Source: Paraglaciecola sp. | GTDB lineage: Bacteria > Pseudomonadota > Gammaproteobacteria > Enterobacterales > Alteromonadaceae | Direction of reading: 5' to 3' | DNA: 49,401 bases | Assembly: GCF_030730205.1 (NCBI RefSeq) | Contig: NZ_JANQVQ010000048.1 | Location: 1-49,401, forward strand | In this document: piece by piece, positions 29,558-38,435 of the stretch | How positions within the stretch are numbered: the first letter of the stretch is position 1 | Layout of the letters: every line of letters starts with the position of its first letter | Notes under the pieces: model-generated | Databases searched by the model: none | The model's input: only the letters and a program-made list of their open reading frames with translations | What the model was told of the DNA's origin: nothing | Position numbers and translations under genes: made by a program

Positions 29558-31107
29558 GATGTTTTCCCCTGTTGAAACTGTTTTACAAACGCTCGTTCGT
29601 CGTAAGCTTGGCTCTGGTGGCCAATGATTTGATAATCCTCATGTCCTTTACCCGCGACTAAAATAAAGTCGTGCTCCGTGCATTGCTGTGCTGCTATTTC
29701 AATCGCTTTTGTACGGCTGTGCTCCACTAAAATTGTCTGAGGGTCACGGCAGCCTTGTAGAATATCTTCAACTATTTTTTTTGGCTCTTCACTGCGCACA
29801 TTGTCATCGGTAATGACAACACGGTCTGCTAAGCGTTCAGCAATCGCGCCCATTAGTGGACGTTTGCCTGTATCTCGGTCGCCCCCACAGCCAAAAACGC
29901 ACCACAATTGACCTTGGCAATGTTGGCGCACTGCTAACAACGACTTTTCTAAGGCATCGGGGGTATGGGCATAATCCACTACAATGGTGGCTCTACCTGG
30001 ATGACTAAACAGCTCCATTCGACCCGCCACCGGCTGCAGCTTTTGTGCAATATAAGCAATATTTTTTAGGTTTTTACCCAAACACAACTGCGCAGTAATG
30101 GCAGCAAGCGCATTACTGATATTAAATTCACCCACCAAATTTAAACGCAACTCACAATTGCCCCATGATGATTCCAAGCTGAAGCGCACACCAAAAGCAG
30201 TAAATTGAATGTTGTTGGCTAGGCAGTATTGATAGTCTTTGGATACGCTGTCTTTTGCCATATTTAAGCCATACACAACAACCTGAGTATTTTTTGCACT
30301 CGTGGCTAACCAATTAAGATGCTCAGGATCATTCCCATTGAGTACTGCATACTTCAGACTTGGCTGCGCCAGCAACAGACGTTTGGCTTTTGCGTAATCG
30401 TCCATGGTGTGGTGATAGTCGAGGTGGTCTCGGCTTAAATTAGTAAATACGGCGACATCTGTTTTCAGCGCAGCTAAACGCTTTTGTACTAGGGCATGGG
30501 AAGACGCTTCCAAGGCAACTTGGGATGCACCTTCACCCACAAATTCGGCTAATAAACGCTGAATACTAATGGCGTCAGGGGTAGTATTCACGGTGCTATG
30601 CAACTGGCTCAATTGGTGGTAAATACCGGATCCCAAGGTGCCGATGGAGGCACTACGCTCGCCCAATAAGTAAGCAAGTTGATTGCATAATTGCACCACA
30701 GAGGTTTTACCGTTGGTCCCCGTTACCGCCACCACAGATAAAGAATTAGCAGGATGCTGATAAAAATAAGCGGCTAGTTTTGATAATTTTTCAGCTAATT
30801 CAAAAAAGCATATAATCAGCGAGTTGTCTCGCATCGTCACTTGGCCATGTAACTCAGCGCTGTCGCACTGAGCAATAATAACCTTGGCCCCTAAACTCAC
30901 TGCCTGAGGAATAAAATCACGTCCGTCTCGGCTATGACCTTTAACTGCTATAAACGCTTTATGAATAGCAACATCACGACTGTCTAAGACCAGTTCGGTG
31001 ATCATAATATCTGGGGCGCTAATTCCAAAATTAGCCAGTAGGCTTTGAATACTTTGCGCAAAAGGCTCAGCAAATTGACTTTCAATACTTAACATATCAA
31101 CCCGCAT
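29554..31107 (-). CDS. murE: UDP-MurNAc-L-Ala-D-Glu ligase for the third residue, MurE
   Basis: MurE adds the diamino acid, expected to be meso-diaminopimelate in this group. The ATP loop is VTGTNGKTSVVQL, the central region has TTPDA and FTNLSRDHLDYHHTM, and the C-terminal domain has VVDYAHTPDALEK and GCGGDRDTGKRPLMG. The motif that reads the side chain of the third residue is DNVRSEEP; E. coli has DNPR at 413-416, so Pro is replaced by Val while Asp, Asn and Arg remain. A strong GGGAGGT site precedes the start, which lies within the end of ftsI. Confidence 0.96.
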   Translation of the reverse strand: MRVDMLSIESQFAEPFAQSIQSLLANFGISAPDIMITELVLDSRDVAIHKAFIAVKGHSRDGRDFIPQAVSLGAKVIIAQCDSAELHGQVTMRDNSLIICFFELAEKLSKLAAYFYQHPANSLSVVAVTGTNGKTSVVQLCNQLAYLLGERSASIGTLGSGIYHQLSQLHSTVNTTPDAISIQRLLAEFVGEGASQVALEASSHALVQKRLAALKTDVAVFTNLSRDHLDYHHTMDDYAKAKRLLLAQPSLKYAVLNGNDPEHLNWLATSAKNTQVVVYGLNMAKDSVSKDYQYCLANNIQFTAFGVRFSLESSWGNCELRLNLVGEFNISNALAAITAQLCLGKNLKNIAYIAQKLQPVAGRMELFSHPGRATIVVDYAHTPDALEKSLLAVRQHCQGQLWCVFGCGGDRDTGKRPLMGAIAERLADRVVITDDNVRSEEPKKIVEDILQGCRDPQTILVEHSRTKAIEIAAQQCTEHDFILVAGKGHEDYQIIGHQSQAYDERAFVKQFQQGKTS

Positions 31108-32854
31108 TATGACCTCCCGCTACGGCCGCCAAAGACGATACATCTTTGTTATCAGGTGCCACGTTTAACATTTGTAAGCTGCCCGCCATCACTTTGGCAA
31201 AAACAGGCGCAGCGGTATCTCCGGCGTAGTACAAGTCGCCTTTTGGCTCGTTAATCAATATAACTACCGCTAACTGCGGATTTGATACAGGGGCCACGCC
31301 AGCAAAAATATTGACGTATTCTTCGCCGTAACCATTGGCGATGGCCTTGCGGCTGGTGCCGGTTTTGCCTGCAACCCGATAGCCAGGCACGGCAGCTTTA
31401 CGGGCCGAGCCCCCCTCTTGTAACACGCTTTCCATCATGTGCAATACATCTTGAGCGGCTTGTTCGCTGATCACCCGCTCTGTCTCTGGGGGCTGATCAC
31501 TTTTCACAATACTCAGAGGACGTTTAATACCGCCATCACCAAGGATGCTATACATGCGAGCAAGCTGGAGGGCCGTGACGGATATCCCGTAGCCAAAAGA
31601 TAAAGTAGCGATATCAAAATCTGACCAACGTGGGCGTTCGTTAAAAATACCATTGGTTTCACCCAGCAAATTGGCGCCGCTATCACTCATTAAACCAACG
31701 TTGTAAAACATGTCGATTAAATATTCCTTGGGCACCGACAGAGCCAATTTTGACGTGCCCATATTGCTTGAATGCCGAATAATGTCGGTTAAATCAAGTT
31801 CGCCATAATTGCGTGCATCACGCACAATTTTACCACCTAGATGCATCCAGCCGGGCGAGGTATTAATTTTCGATTTTGGTGTGGCTGAACCAAACTCTAG
31901 AGCACTTAATACAGCCAGTGGTTTAACTGACGAACCGGGTTCATAAGCGTCGGTTACAGCACGATTACGAATACGATGAGCCGACACACCTTGACGATTA
32001 TTAGGATTGTATGAAGGGCTATTCACCAGAGCCAGAATTTCGCCGGTACGCACATCAGTCACCACGGCCGACGCTGATGTGGCTTTGTAAAAGCCCACCG
32101 CCCACTTTAACTCTTTGTACGCGAGGGCTTGAATACGCTGGTCGATAGTTAATTGAATATTGTGGGCTTGCTTACCCTCTTCAGTAGCTAAAATTTCAAC
32201 TTGACGGCCTTTGCCATCACGACGAATTTGGCGACTACCCGGCGTGCCTGTCAGCCAATCGTTGTAAAGCTTTTCAATGCCTTCAATACCTTGGTCATCT
32301 ACGTTAGTAAAACCAATCACATGGGCCGATACTTCGCCAGTTGGGTAATAGCGACGAGATTCGTCGCGCAAATAAATACCATCTAAATCCAGTTGCTCAA
32401 CATACTCAGCCATAGCTGGCGACACTTGACGCTGCAAATAAACAAAGCGCTTAGTCGGATCGTCGACTTTCGCAATCAAGGTATCAACGTCTTGGCCCAA
32501 CACTTCAGCAAATGCCAACCAACGGCGTTTATCACTAAAGCCACTGCCTTGCGCAATTTTTTTCGGGTCCGCCCAAATGGCTCTTACAGGCACACTGACC
32601 GCTAGTTGCTGACCATTTCTGTCGGTAATCAACCCCCGATGCACCGGATCGTTGCGTGTACGTAAGGTGCGGTTATCACCACGTTGGATCAGTTGATCAG
32701 GTGAAACCACTTGAATGTAAGCCGCGCGCACACCTAGGCCAATGAATACCAGTAAAATAACACTCAACACTAACAAAAAGCGCCAGTGCAACAATGTTGG
32801 TGCACCAATGGCTTTTGCTTGGCCTGAACGTGATGAGTTTACTGAGCGTTTCAT
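31097..32854 (-). CDS. ftsI: Septal penicillin-binding protein 3 (FtsI)
   Basis: FtsI is the transpeptidase that cross-links septal peptidoglycan. After a short cytosolic tail and one membrane helix (about 24-47) comes the pedestal domain, with RRYYPTGEVSAHVIGF, and then the transpeptidase domain. Its active-site motifs are SSVK in YEPGSSVKPLAV, SSN in IIRHSSNMGTSKL, and KTGTSRKAI. The 585-residue length is close to the E. coli protein. The start overlaps ftsL as ATGA and the stop overlaps murE by 11 bases. Confidence 0.97.
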   Translation of the reverse strand: MKRSVNSSRSGQAKAIGAPTLLHWRFLLVLSVILLVFIGLGVRAAYIQVVSPDQLIQRGDNRTLRTRNDPVHRGLITDRNGQQLAVSVPVRAIWADPKKIAQGSGFSDKRRWLAFAEVLGQDVDTLIAKVDDPTKRFVYLQRQVSPAMAEYVEQLDLDGIYLRDESRRYYPTGEVSAHVIGFTNVDDQGIEGIEKLYNDWLTGTPGSRQIRRDGKGRQVEILATEEGKQAHNIQLTIDQRIQALAYKELKWAVGFYKATSASAVVTDVRTGEILALVNSPSYNPNNRQGVSAHRIRNRAVTDAYEPGSSVKPLAVLSALEFGSATPKSKINTSPGWMHLGGKIVRDARNYGELDLTDIIRHSSNMGTSKLALSVPKEYLIDMFYNVGLMSDSGANLLGETNGIFNERPRWSDFDIATLSFGYGISVTALQLARMYSILGDGGIKRPLSIVKSDQPPETERVISEQAAQDVLHMMESVLQEGGSARKAAVPGYRVAGKTGTSRKAIANGYGEEYVNIFAGVAPVSNPQLAVVILINEPKGDLYYAGDTAAPVFAKVMAGSLQMLNVAPDNKDVSSLAAVAGGHNAG

Positions 32855-33171
32855 TTTATACGCACCACCACTTCTTCTGTAGGTTCAGGGCGGTGCATAT
32901 CTAATTTTTTTTCTACTAAAGACTCAATGCGATTATGCTCAGTTAACGCGCTTTGCTCTAAGACCAAATGACGCCACTCAACATCAAGGTGATCTTGCTG
33001 CTGCATGAGTTTTTCTAGGGCAATGGCCATCTGTCTATTGTGGTGAGCACTGAGAATTACAGCGATAGCACTGATCAATACCGCTATAAACAATAAAACC
33101 CGCAAAGGATGGCGGGCTAAGTCAGCGAAGATAAAACTGAATAAATTAAAGTTGGTATTCGCGTTTGTCAT
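32851..33171 (-). CDS. ftsL: Cell division protein FtsL
   Basis: This is a small bitopic protein of 106 residues: a cytosolic tail, one membrane helix (about 24-43, [18 protein letters not shown]) and a periplasmic coiled coil that pairs with FtsB and binds FtsQ. Sequence identity in this family is low, so the call rests mainly on its size, layout and place between rsmH and ftsI. It overlaps both neighbours by four bases. Confidence 0.93.
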   Translation of the reverse strand: MTNANTNFNLFSFIFADLARHPLRVLLFIAVLISAIAVILSAHHNRQMAIALEKLMQQQDHLDVEWRHLVLEQSALTEHNRIESLVEKKLDMHRPEPTEEVVVRIK

Positions 33172-34103
33172 AATTTTTCTGCCACCCTCAGCACTGCACT
33201 GCGGGAGCGAACATTTTGCTTTAACTCGCTCTGGCTGGGCATTATTGCCTTTCCGATAGCTTTGAGTGCTTTGGCTGCATCGATTTCCGATTGAAGAATC
33301 GGCATGCCGTGGGGCACATCAAGACCTTTGCTTTGCTCACGAACAAACCGTTTAACAATACGGTCTTCCAAAGAATGAAAACTAATTACCGCTAAACGAC
33401 CACCTGGGCTAAGGGTGTGTAAAGCAGCCTTTAGGGCACTACGAATTTCATCTAACTCGCTGTTGATATACATGCGAATCGCTTGAAAACTGCGAGTAGC
33501 GGGGTGTTTAAACTTATCCTTAACAGGCACTGCTTCATCGATTATTTTAGCTAACTGGGTGGTGGTAACGATAGGAGCTAGGGCTCGAGCGTTAACGATG
33601 CCGTGAGCAATACGTTTACCAAATTTTTCTTCACCCAGTTCTTTTATTACTTGCGTGATGTCTTGCTCATCAGCTTTTGCAAGCCACTGCGCGGCACTTA
33701 TCCCTTTACTGGTATCCATGCGCATATCTAAGGGTCCCTCACGCATAAAGCTAAAGCCACGTTCAGCATCATCCAGCTGCGGTGATGACACCCCTAAATC
33801 CAATAGAATTCCATCTATTTTTCCGACTAAACGTAATTGCTCAGCCACCTCAGATAACTGCGAAAAAGTCACATGATGAATAGAAAAGCGAGGGTCATCG
33901 GCGAAACGTTCTGCTGAGGCAATCGCTTGAGGGTCTCTGTCTAGGGCAATTAACCGGCCTTTTGCTGAGAGTGCATTGAGTATGTGTTGACTGTGGCCAC
34001 CACGACCGAATGTACCATCCAGATAAATCCCATCAGGATTGATAGCCAAGGCGTCGATAGATTCTTGTAATAAAACAGAATGATGAATAAAAGAGCTAGT
34101 CAT
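33168..34103 (-). CDS. rsmH: 16S rRNA m4C1402 methyltransferase RsmH
   Basis: RsmH (formerly MraW) methylates N4 of C1402 in 16S rRNA using S-adenosylmethionine. It begins with [13 protein letters not shown] and has the SAM motif [32 protein letters not shown], and [12 protein letters not shown] near the C-terminus. At 311 residues it has normal length. Its start codon shares one base with the mraZ stop, and its stop overlaps ftsL. Confidence 0.97.
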   Translation of the reverse strand: MTSSFIHHSVLLQESIDALAINPDGIYLDGTFGRGGHSQHILNALSAKGRLIALDRDPQAIASAERFADDPRFSIHHVTFSQLSEVAEQLRLVGKIDGILLDLGVSSPQLDDAERGFSFMREGPLDMRMDTSKGISAAQWLAKADEQDITQVIKELGEEKFGKRIAHGIVNARALAPIVTTTQLAKIIDEAVPVKDKFKHPATRSFQAIRMYINSELDEIRSALKAALHTLSPGGRLAVISFHSLEDRIVKRFVREQSKGLDVPHGMPILQSEIDAAKALKAIGKAIMPSQSELKQNVRSRSAVLRVAEKL

Positions 34104-34561
34104 TAGAGCGCAAAGTCCTGTAAACGTTCGGTTAATTCAAAATCAGCTTGTTGTTCTGTTTCCACATCCAAGCTAATTTGCTGTTGCCAAACTTCAGCGT
34201 CCCACAACTCAAATTTATTAAATTGGCCAACTAACATGATTTGCTTATCTAATTTTGCATGTTGGCGCAATGGCGCACTCAGTAAAAAGCGGCCGTTTTT
34301 ATCCATTTCACCTTCCATTGCATAGCCCAACAACAAACGCTGTAAGCGACGCTCATGAGGATTCATACTGGATAAACGAGATAGTTTTAATTCAATTTCT
34401 TCCCATTCGGGAAGTGGATAAAGCAGCAAGCAGGGTTGTTGTGTGTCAATCGTGCAAACCAGTTGTCCCTGACAATCGTCCAGCAAAGACTGACGATACC
34501 GAGTGGGTATCGTAACGCGTCCCTTTAAATCTAGACTGATTGCATTAGCGCCGCGGAACAT
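34103..34561 (-). CDS. mraZ: Transcriptional regulator MraZ
   Basis: MraZ is the ring-forming AbrB-like regulator that represses its own dcw operon. The 152 residues hold two repeated halves: the first with [22 protein letters not shown], the second with [18 protein letters not shown]. Each half carries the DxxGR motif that contacts DNA, as DLKGR and DKNGR. It is the first gene of the operon, and its probable operator lies 60-90 bases upstream of the start. Confidence 0.97.
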   Translation of the reverse strand: MFRGANAISLDLKGRVTIPTRYRQSLLDDCQGQLVCTIDTQQPCLLLYPLPEWEEIELKLSRLSSMNPHERRLQRLLLGYAMEGEMDKNGRFLLSAPLRQHAKLDKQIMLVGQFNKFELWDAEVWQQQISLDVETEQQADFELTERLQDFAL

Positions 34562-34619
34562 GCCCCTAACCTTTTTTAATTTTTATCTGTCGAATTGAAC
34601 TGATTGCGCGCTAAATCGA

Positions 34620-34653
34620 CCTCTTTGATCCACTTTACGCCACTTTTACCCAC
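34620..34653 (-). promoter_or_regulatory. MraZ operator: four GTGG-type boxes at 10-bp spacing
   Basis: On the minus strand GTGG occurs at 34650-34653, 34640-34643 and 34630-34633, with a related GAGG at 34620-34623, so each box starts exactly 10 bases after the last and the spacers are A/T-rich. E. coli MraZ is known to bind TGGGN direct repeats separated by five bases, the same helical period. The array lies just after the predicted start of transcription, fitting autorepression. Confidence 0.85.
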
Positions 34654-34660
34654 GATGCAC

Positions 34661-34690
34661 AGTTTAGGTACCACAACCATCGCATGTCAA
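34661..34690 (-). promoter_or_regulatory. Promoter of the mraZ/dcw operon
   Basis: The minus-strand -35 box is a perfect TTGACA (34685-34690). After 18 bases comes TAAACT (34661-34666), a 4/6 -10 box. Transcription would begin just before the MraZ boxes, so a bound MraZ ring would block promoter clearance. Confidence 0.65.
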
Positions 34691-35041
34691 GGACTAAAAA
34701 CAGTAAATTGAAAGCGGTGCAAGCCACTAAAAATAAGGCTTTGCCGAAGTGTATGATATCGCTAGAAAAACACTAAAGGTGACGCAAAAGGGGTACAGCG
34801 GAATATCACATAAAAGATAGGCATTCAGGTCATAGTTAGCCGTATTACCGAACACTCAAGCGGCGGACTTAAAAGCATAATACTCAGGAGTTAAAAAAAG
34901 GTAAATTTAGTGGGATATTATGTATTTAAGTAATATTATACTATTAATAAAAACGAGTTATTTTCACTTTTTACTGAATAATCATAAGCTTAAGGAAATA
35001 TACGGTGCGGCGCAATAGTAAATTAGGCCCAGTACAACGTC
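34691..35041. other. Intergenic stretch between the mraZ promoter and the sugar operon
   Basis: No gene is visible in these 351 bases. The half near the SDR gene is very AT-rich and must hold the plus-strand promoter. TATACT at 34937-34942 is a possible -10 box, without a good -35. It lies inside an imperfect 21-base palindrome (34927-34947, 14 of 20 positions symmetric), a candidate operator for the FadR-type regulator encoded at 37684. Both are weak calls. Confidence 0.3.
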
Positions 35042-35809
35042 ATGACTAACCATGCCATTTACCCCAGTCTAAAAGACAAAGTGGTTTTTATCACTGGGGG
35101 CGCATCAGGTATTGGCGCTGTCATGGTAGAGGCTTTTTGTCGTCAACAAGCCAAAGTTATTTTTATCGATATCTTGCCAGATGTTGCTCAAAAGCTGTGT
35201 GAAAAAGTAACAAGCAGTTGCAACAATCCTCCTGAATTTGCACTCTTAGACGCCACCGATATTGATGCCTTACAAGCTTTCATTGCAAACATTCCTCAAC
35301 GTTATAAACAGCTCGATATCCTTATAAATAATGTAGCGAATGACATGCGCCATTCCCCGCTAGAAGTGACGCAACAAGCTTGGCGCGATTGTCTATCGGT
35401 TAATTTAGACGCAACGTTTTTTGCGTCCCAAGCGGCAATAAAAATCATGCGGGGCAACCATAAGGGTAATATTATTAACATCAGCTCAATCAATGTATTG
35501 ATTGGGCCCCGACAAATGCCTGGGTATGTGGCTGCGAAGTCGGCGCTGAATGGGTTAAGTAAATCATTAGCCAATCAATATGGTGAATACGGTATTCGAG
35601 TGAACAGTATTTTGCCCGGCTGGGTAACGACAGACAAGCAGTTGTCTCTGTGGTTAAGCCCTGAAGCAGAGCGAGAATGGCAAAAATCCGTTGCCTTAAA
35701 AGGCCGACTCGAATCTTACCACATTGCCAACATGGCATTATTTTTAGCGGCAGACGACAGCGCTATGATCACCGGCCAGCAGTTTGTCGTTGATGCGGGG
35801 CGCACGTAA
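35042..35809 (+). CDS. SDR-family sugar dehydrogenase, candidate galactose dehydrogenase
   Basis: This classical short-chain dehydrogenase has 255 residues. The cofactor loop is TGGASGIG (18-25), with an acidic residue (Asp43) at the end of the second strand that favours NAD+. The catalytic set is Ser149, Tyr162 and Lys166, with NNVAN in the NAG position. Alone, the family does not define the substrate. Its operon partners (2-keto-3-deoxygalactonate kinase, lactonase, aldose epimerase) suggest oxidation of an aldose, most simply D-galactose, to its lactone. The next ATG overlaps its TAA stop by one base. Confidence 0.85.
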   Translation: MTNHAIYPSLKDKVVFITGGASGIGAVMVEAFCRQQAKVIFIDILPDVAQKLCEKVTSSCNNPPEFALLDATDIDALQAFIANIPQRYKQLDILINNVANDMRHSPLEVTQQAWRDCLSVNLDATFFASQAAIKIMRGNHKGNIINISSINVLIGPRQMPGYVAAKSALNGLSKSLANQYGEYGIRVNSILPGWVTTDKQLSLWLSPEAEREWQKSVALKGRLESYHIANMALFLAADDSAMITGQQFVVDAGRT

Positions 35810-36744
35810 TGAATGCTAAAAGCGGCTTGATGGTCTTAGGTGACTGGGGAACCAGTGTCAGTCGTTTTTATCTTTGCCGTTTTTATCAACAACACTTGAC
35901 CGTCTTGGCCCGTTCACAGGGACGGGGGATAAAACATATTAGCGATCCCGAAGCCTGTTTTTTTGAATTATGCCAAGATTGGTTTAATCAATATGGCCCC
36001 TTGCCAGTATTTTTAATTGGTACAGTGGGCGCTGACATTGGCTGGAAAAAAGCCCCTTACGTGGCCTGCCCTACTGATAAACATCAATTATTAGAAAATG
36101 CCATTACCTTTCAAGCCAAGGGTATCGATATCACAATATTACCGGGTGTGACATGCACCAATCATTACGATTTGCCCGATATAATGCGCGGCGAAGAAAC
36201 GCAACTTTTTGGTTTTTTGTCGCAATATCCGCAGCAAAAAGAGCAATTGGTTTGTTTACCGGGCACCCATACAAAATGGGCTTTGTTGGCCAATAATCAG
36301 ATCCAATCTTTTGTAACCAGTCCAGTAGGTGAGCTATATGAAGTGCTCAATCAGCACAGCGTACTATTGAACCCCGCGATCAATCAAAAAGCCTGCAGTG
36401 TAACGTTTACTCAAGGTCTGCAAGTCGGCATGAGTGAAAATAGTAATGTGCTGCATACGCTCTTTGCCACTCGCTCGTTGCAAGTCATCAATAATATGGA
36501 CAACAGTCAAGCGGCGGGCTATTTGTCTGGTTTGCTCATTGGCGCCGATGTAAAAGCGGCGATGAAAGACTTTCATTTATTTTCAGACGTCAGTGTTATT
36601 GGTTCAGACTATATCTGCAGTTTATATGTGCAGGCACTCAACCATATTGGCATTACGAACAAACTGTTCAGTAGTGAAGACGCCACCATTTTGGGCATGC
36701 AAGCCTTGGCCGCAACCAACTGGGAGTCTTATATTAATGAATAA
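35809..36744 (+). CDS. dgoK: 2-dehydro-3-deoxygalactonokinase
   Basis: DgoK phosphorylates 2-keto-3-deoxygalactonate to the 6-phosphate, the fourth step of the galactonate branch of sugar oxidation. The start LMVLGDWGTSVSRFYLC is the phosphate-1 motif of the sugar kinase/actin fold. GMVGADIGW-type and CLPGTHTKWALL segments, followed by FVTSPVGELYEVL, are typical of the family. The length of 311 residues is slightly longer than E. coli DgoK. It starts on the stop codon of the dehydrogenase and overlaps the lactonase start by eight bases. Confidence 0.88.
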   Translation: MNAKSGLMVLGDWGTSVSRFYLCRFYQQHLTVLARSQGRGIKHISDPEACFFELCQDWFNQYGPLPVFLIGTVGADIGWKKAPYVACPTDKHQLLENAITFQAKGIDITILPGVTCTNHYDLPDIMRGEETQLFGFLSQYPQQKEQLVCLPGTHTKWALLANNQIQSFVTSPVGELYEVLNQHSVLLNPAINQKACSVTFTQGLQVGMSENSNVLHTLFATRSLQVINNMDNSQAAGYLSGLLIGADVKAAMKDFHLFSDVSVIGSDYICSLYVQALNHIGITNKLFSSEDATILGMQALAATNWESYINE

Positions 36745-37627
36745 TGAGCTCATCTTAGCACATCAGCTATTGGTCAATAATACCTTGGGCGAGGGCGTAA
36801 TTTGGGACCATCGAACACAACGACTCTATTGGACAGACATTCTGCAAAATAAGCTATATTGCTGGGATTTTGATGGTAACTTACAACGTTACCCTTGCCC
36901 TGAGGCCTTAGCCAGTTTTGGTTTTACTGATGACCCGCAGTGGCTCATTTGCGCCTTTGCATCGGGTTTTGCATTTTTTAATCCTAGGCATCAAGAGGTG
37001 CGTTGGCTCAATCAATTAAACCTCCCCATTGGCGTCAGACTGAATGACGGACGAGTCGACCGACAAGGCCGCTTTTGGGCCGGCTCCTTAGTCGATAAAA
37101 CACAAAATGCGCAAGACTCAGGCTCTTTATATCGATTGAATTTTGATGCAAGCATCAGCGAGCAAACTCGCGACGTGCACATTGCCAATAGTTTGTGTTG
37201 GAGTATCGATAGCAAAAAGGTGTATTTTGCTGACTCGCCGAAACGTTGCATACAAACAGCTTCTTTCGATGCAACAAGCGGCAATATCGGACCATTCCAA
37301 GATTTTGTCCATACTGACAGAAGCGCCTTTCCTGACGGCGCTTGTATTGACAGCGAAGGGTGTTTATGGAGCGCCCAATGGGGCAGTGCCACAGTAAAAC
37401 GTTACAGCCCACAAGGTAGTTTATTACTCACCTTGACCGTACCGTGTAAGCAACCGAGCTGTGTGAGTTTTGCTGGAGAAAACCTACAATATTTATGCGT
37501 CACTTCGGCATGGCAAGACCTTAAAGAAACACAGATTAGCCAGTACGATGGCGGACTTTTTATTTATAAAACGCCCTACACTGGCTTACCCGAAGCACTA
37601 TGTAAGATGCCCATGTCCGCCGCTTAG
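36737..37627 (+). CDS. SMP-30 family sugar lactonase
   Basis: This is a six-bladed propeller lactonase that opens aldonolactones to the acid. The start is the ATG at 36737, where it overlaps dgoK (ATGAATAA); the frame extends 48 codons further inside dgoK but these belong to the other gene. The metal ligands line up with those of the human protein: Glu19 (LGEGVIW), Asn103 (RLNDGRVD), Asn151 (HIANSLCW) and Asp200 (FPDGACID). The context points to galactonolactone as substrate. A gluconolactone or arabinonolactone specificity cannot be excluded by sequence. Confidence 0.88.
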   Translation: MNNELILAHQLLVNNTLGEGVIWDHRTQRLYWTDILQNKLYCWDFDGNLQRYPCPEALASFGFTDDPQWLICAFASGFAFFNPRHQEVRWLNQLNLPIGVRLNDGRVDRQGRFWAGSLVDKTQNAQDSGSLYRLNFDASISEQTRDVHIANSLCWSIDSKKVYFADSPKRCIQTASFDATSGNIGPFQDFVHTDRSAFPDGACIDSEGCLWSAQWGSATVKRYSPQGSLLLTLTVPCKQPSCVSFAGENLQYLCVTSAWQDLKETQISQYDGGLFIYKTPYTGLPEALCKMPMSAA

Positions 37628-37683
37628 CGCAATACATATGCACTTCATAAGCTATTTTATGTTGAAGACTAAAAGAGAAAAAC

Positions 37684-38412
37684 ATGGCAACGAGAATGTT
37701 TAGCGGAAATTTTACTCAGCACATCGTGCAGTCACTTGGAAAAGCCATTGCCTTGGGCGAGTACCCACAAGGCCAACCTTTGCAGGCAGAAGCTCTATTG
37801 TGCGAATCATTCGACGCAAGTCGCACCGTACTGCGCGAAGCGGTAAAAATGTTAACAGCCAAAGGCATGTTAGATGCACGCCCTCGCCGAGGTACTATTG
37901 TTTTACCCGAATCACAGTGGAATTTATCAGACCCCGATATTCTAAACTGGATGTTAGCACGCAAAGGTAATCTGCCGATTATTTCTGAATTTGTTGATAT
38001 GCGTTTGGCCATAGAGCCCGCGGCCACAGCCCTGGCGGCTAAAAACTTAAATGAAGCAAGTAGACTTACCCTGTTAAAAGCCATGGAGCGAATGAAGGCG
38101 GCGGATCGCGGCGAGGATGATCACTTAGACGCGGACATTGCCTTTCATGTTGGTATTTTAGAAGCCAGTAACAATCGTTTTTTCTGGAATATGCGCCATA
38201 CCATCGAAGTAGCCTTGAGATTTAGTATTCGCATGACTAACCGATTTAAAGGCGTTGACCGAGCTAGTGTGGATGACCATCAACAAATTCTCGATCTCAT
38301 CTTAGCGGGCAATCAACAAGGTGCAGAAGATCAGATGCGTAGCTTATTGATAGAAGCTAAAACCCTATTGAATAACGCCTTAGATGAAGAAAAATTAAAA
38401 AAAACCCAATAA
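37684..38412 (+). CDS. FadR/GntR-family regulator with FCD domain, DgoR-like
   Basis: The N-terminal winged helix (about residues 10-75) contains the recognition part SRTVLREAVKMLTAKGMLDARPRRGT. The C-terminal FCD domain binds a metal and an acidic ligand, with Asp151, His155 and His199 as likely metal ligands. The overall pattern, including SDPDILNWML, resembles DgoR-type regulators of sugar acid catabolism. It probably represses the surrounding locus and is released by a sugar acid or keto-deoxy acid; this is inferred from position and family. It is placed between the lactonase and glycerol kinase genes. Confidence 0.88.
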   Translation: MATRMFSGNFTQHIVQSLGKAIALGEYPQGQPLQAEALLCESFDASRTVLREAVKMLTAKGMLDARPRRGTIVLPESQWNLSDPDILNWMLARKGNLPIISEFVDMRLAIEPAATALAAKNLNEASRLTLLKAMERMKAADRGEDDHLDADIAFHVGILEASNNRFFWNMRHTIEVALRFSIRMTNRFKGVDRASVDDHQQILDLILAGNQQGAEDQMRSLLIEAKTLLNNALDEEKLKKTQ

Positions 38413-38435
38413 AGTTGTAAAGGACAAGAATAACC

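Noticed and set aside
37012-37412. Three overlapping frames opposite the SMP-30 lactonase gene
   Set aside because: They are antisense shadows with Cys- and Arg-rich translations, while the lactonase has all four metal ligands in the plus-strand frame.
35042-37627. Sulfoquinovose (sulfo-Entner-Doudoroff) catabolism as an alternative reading
   Set aside because: An SDR plus SMP-30 lactonase would fit, and sulfoquinovosyl glycerol would also yield glycerol, but that pathway as known does not need a keto-deoxy acid kinase, and DgoK and GalM favour galactose. Not fully excluded.
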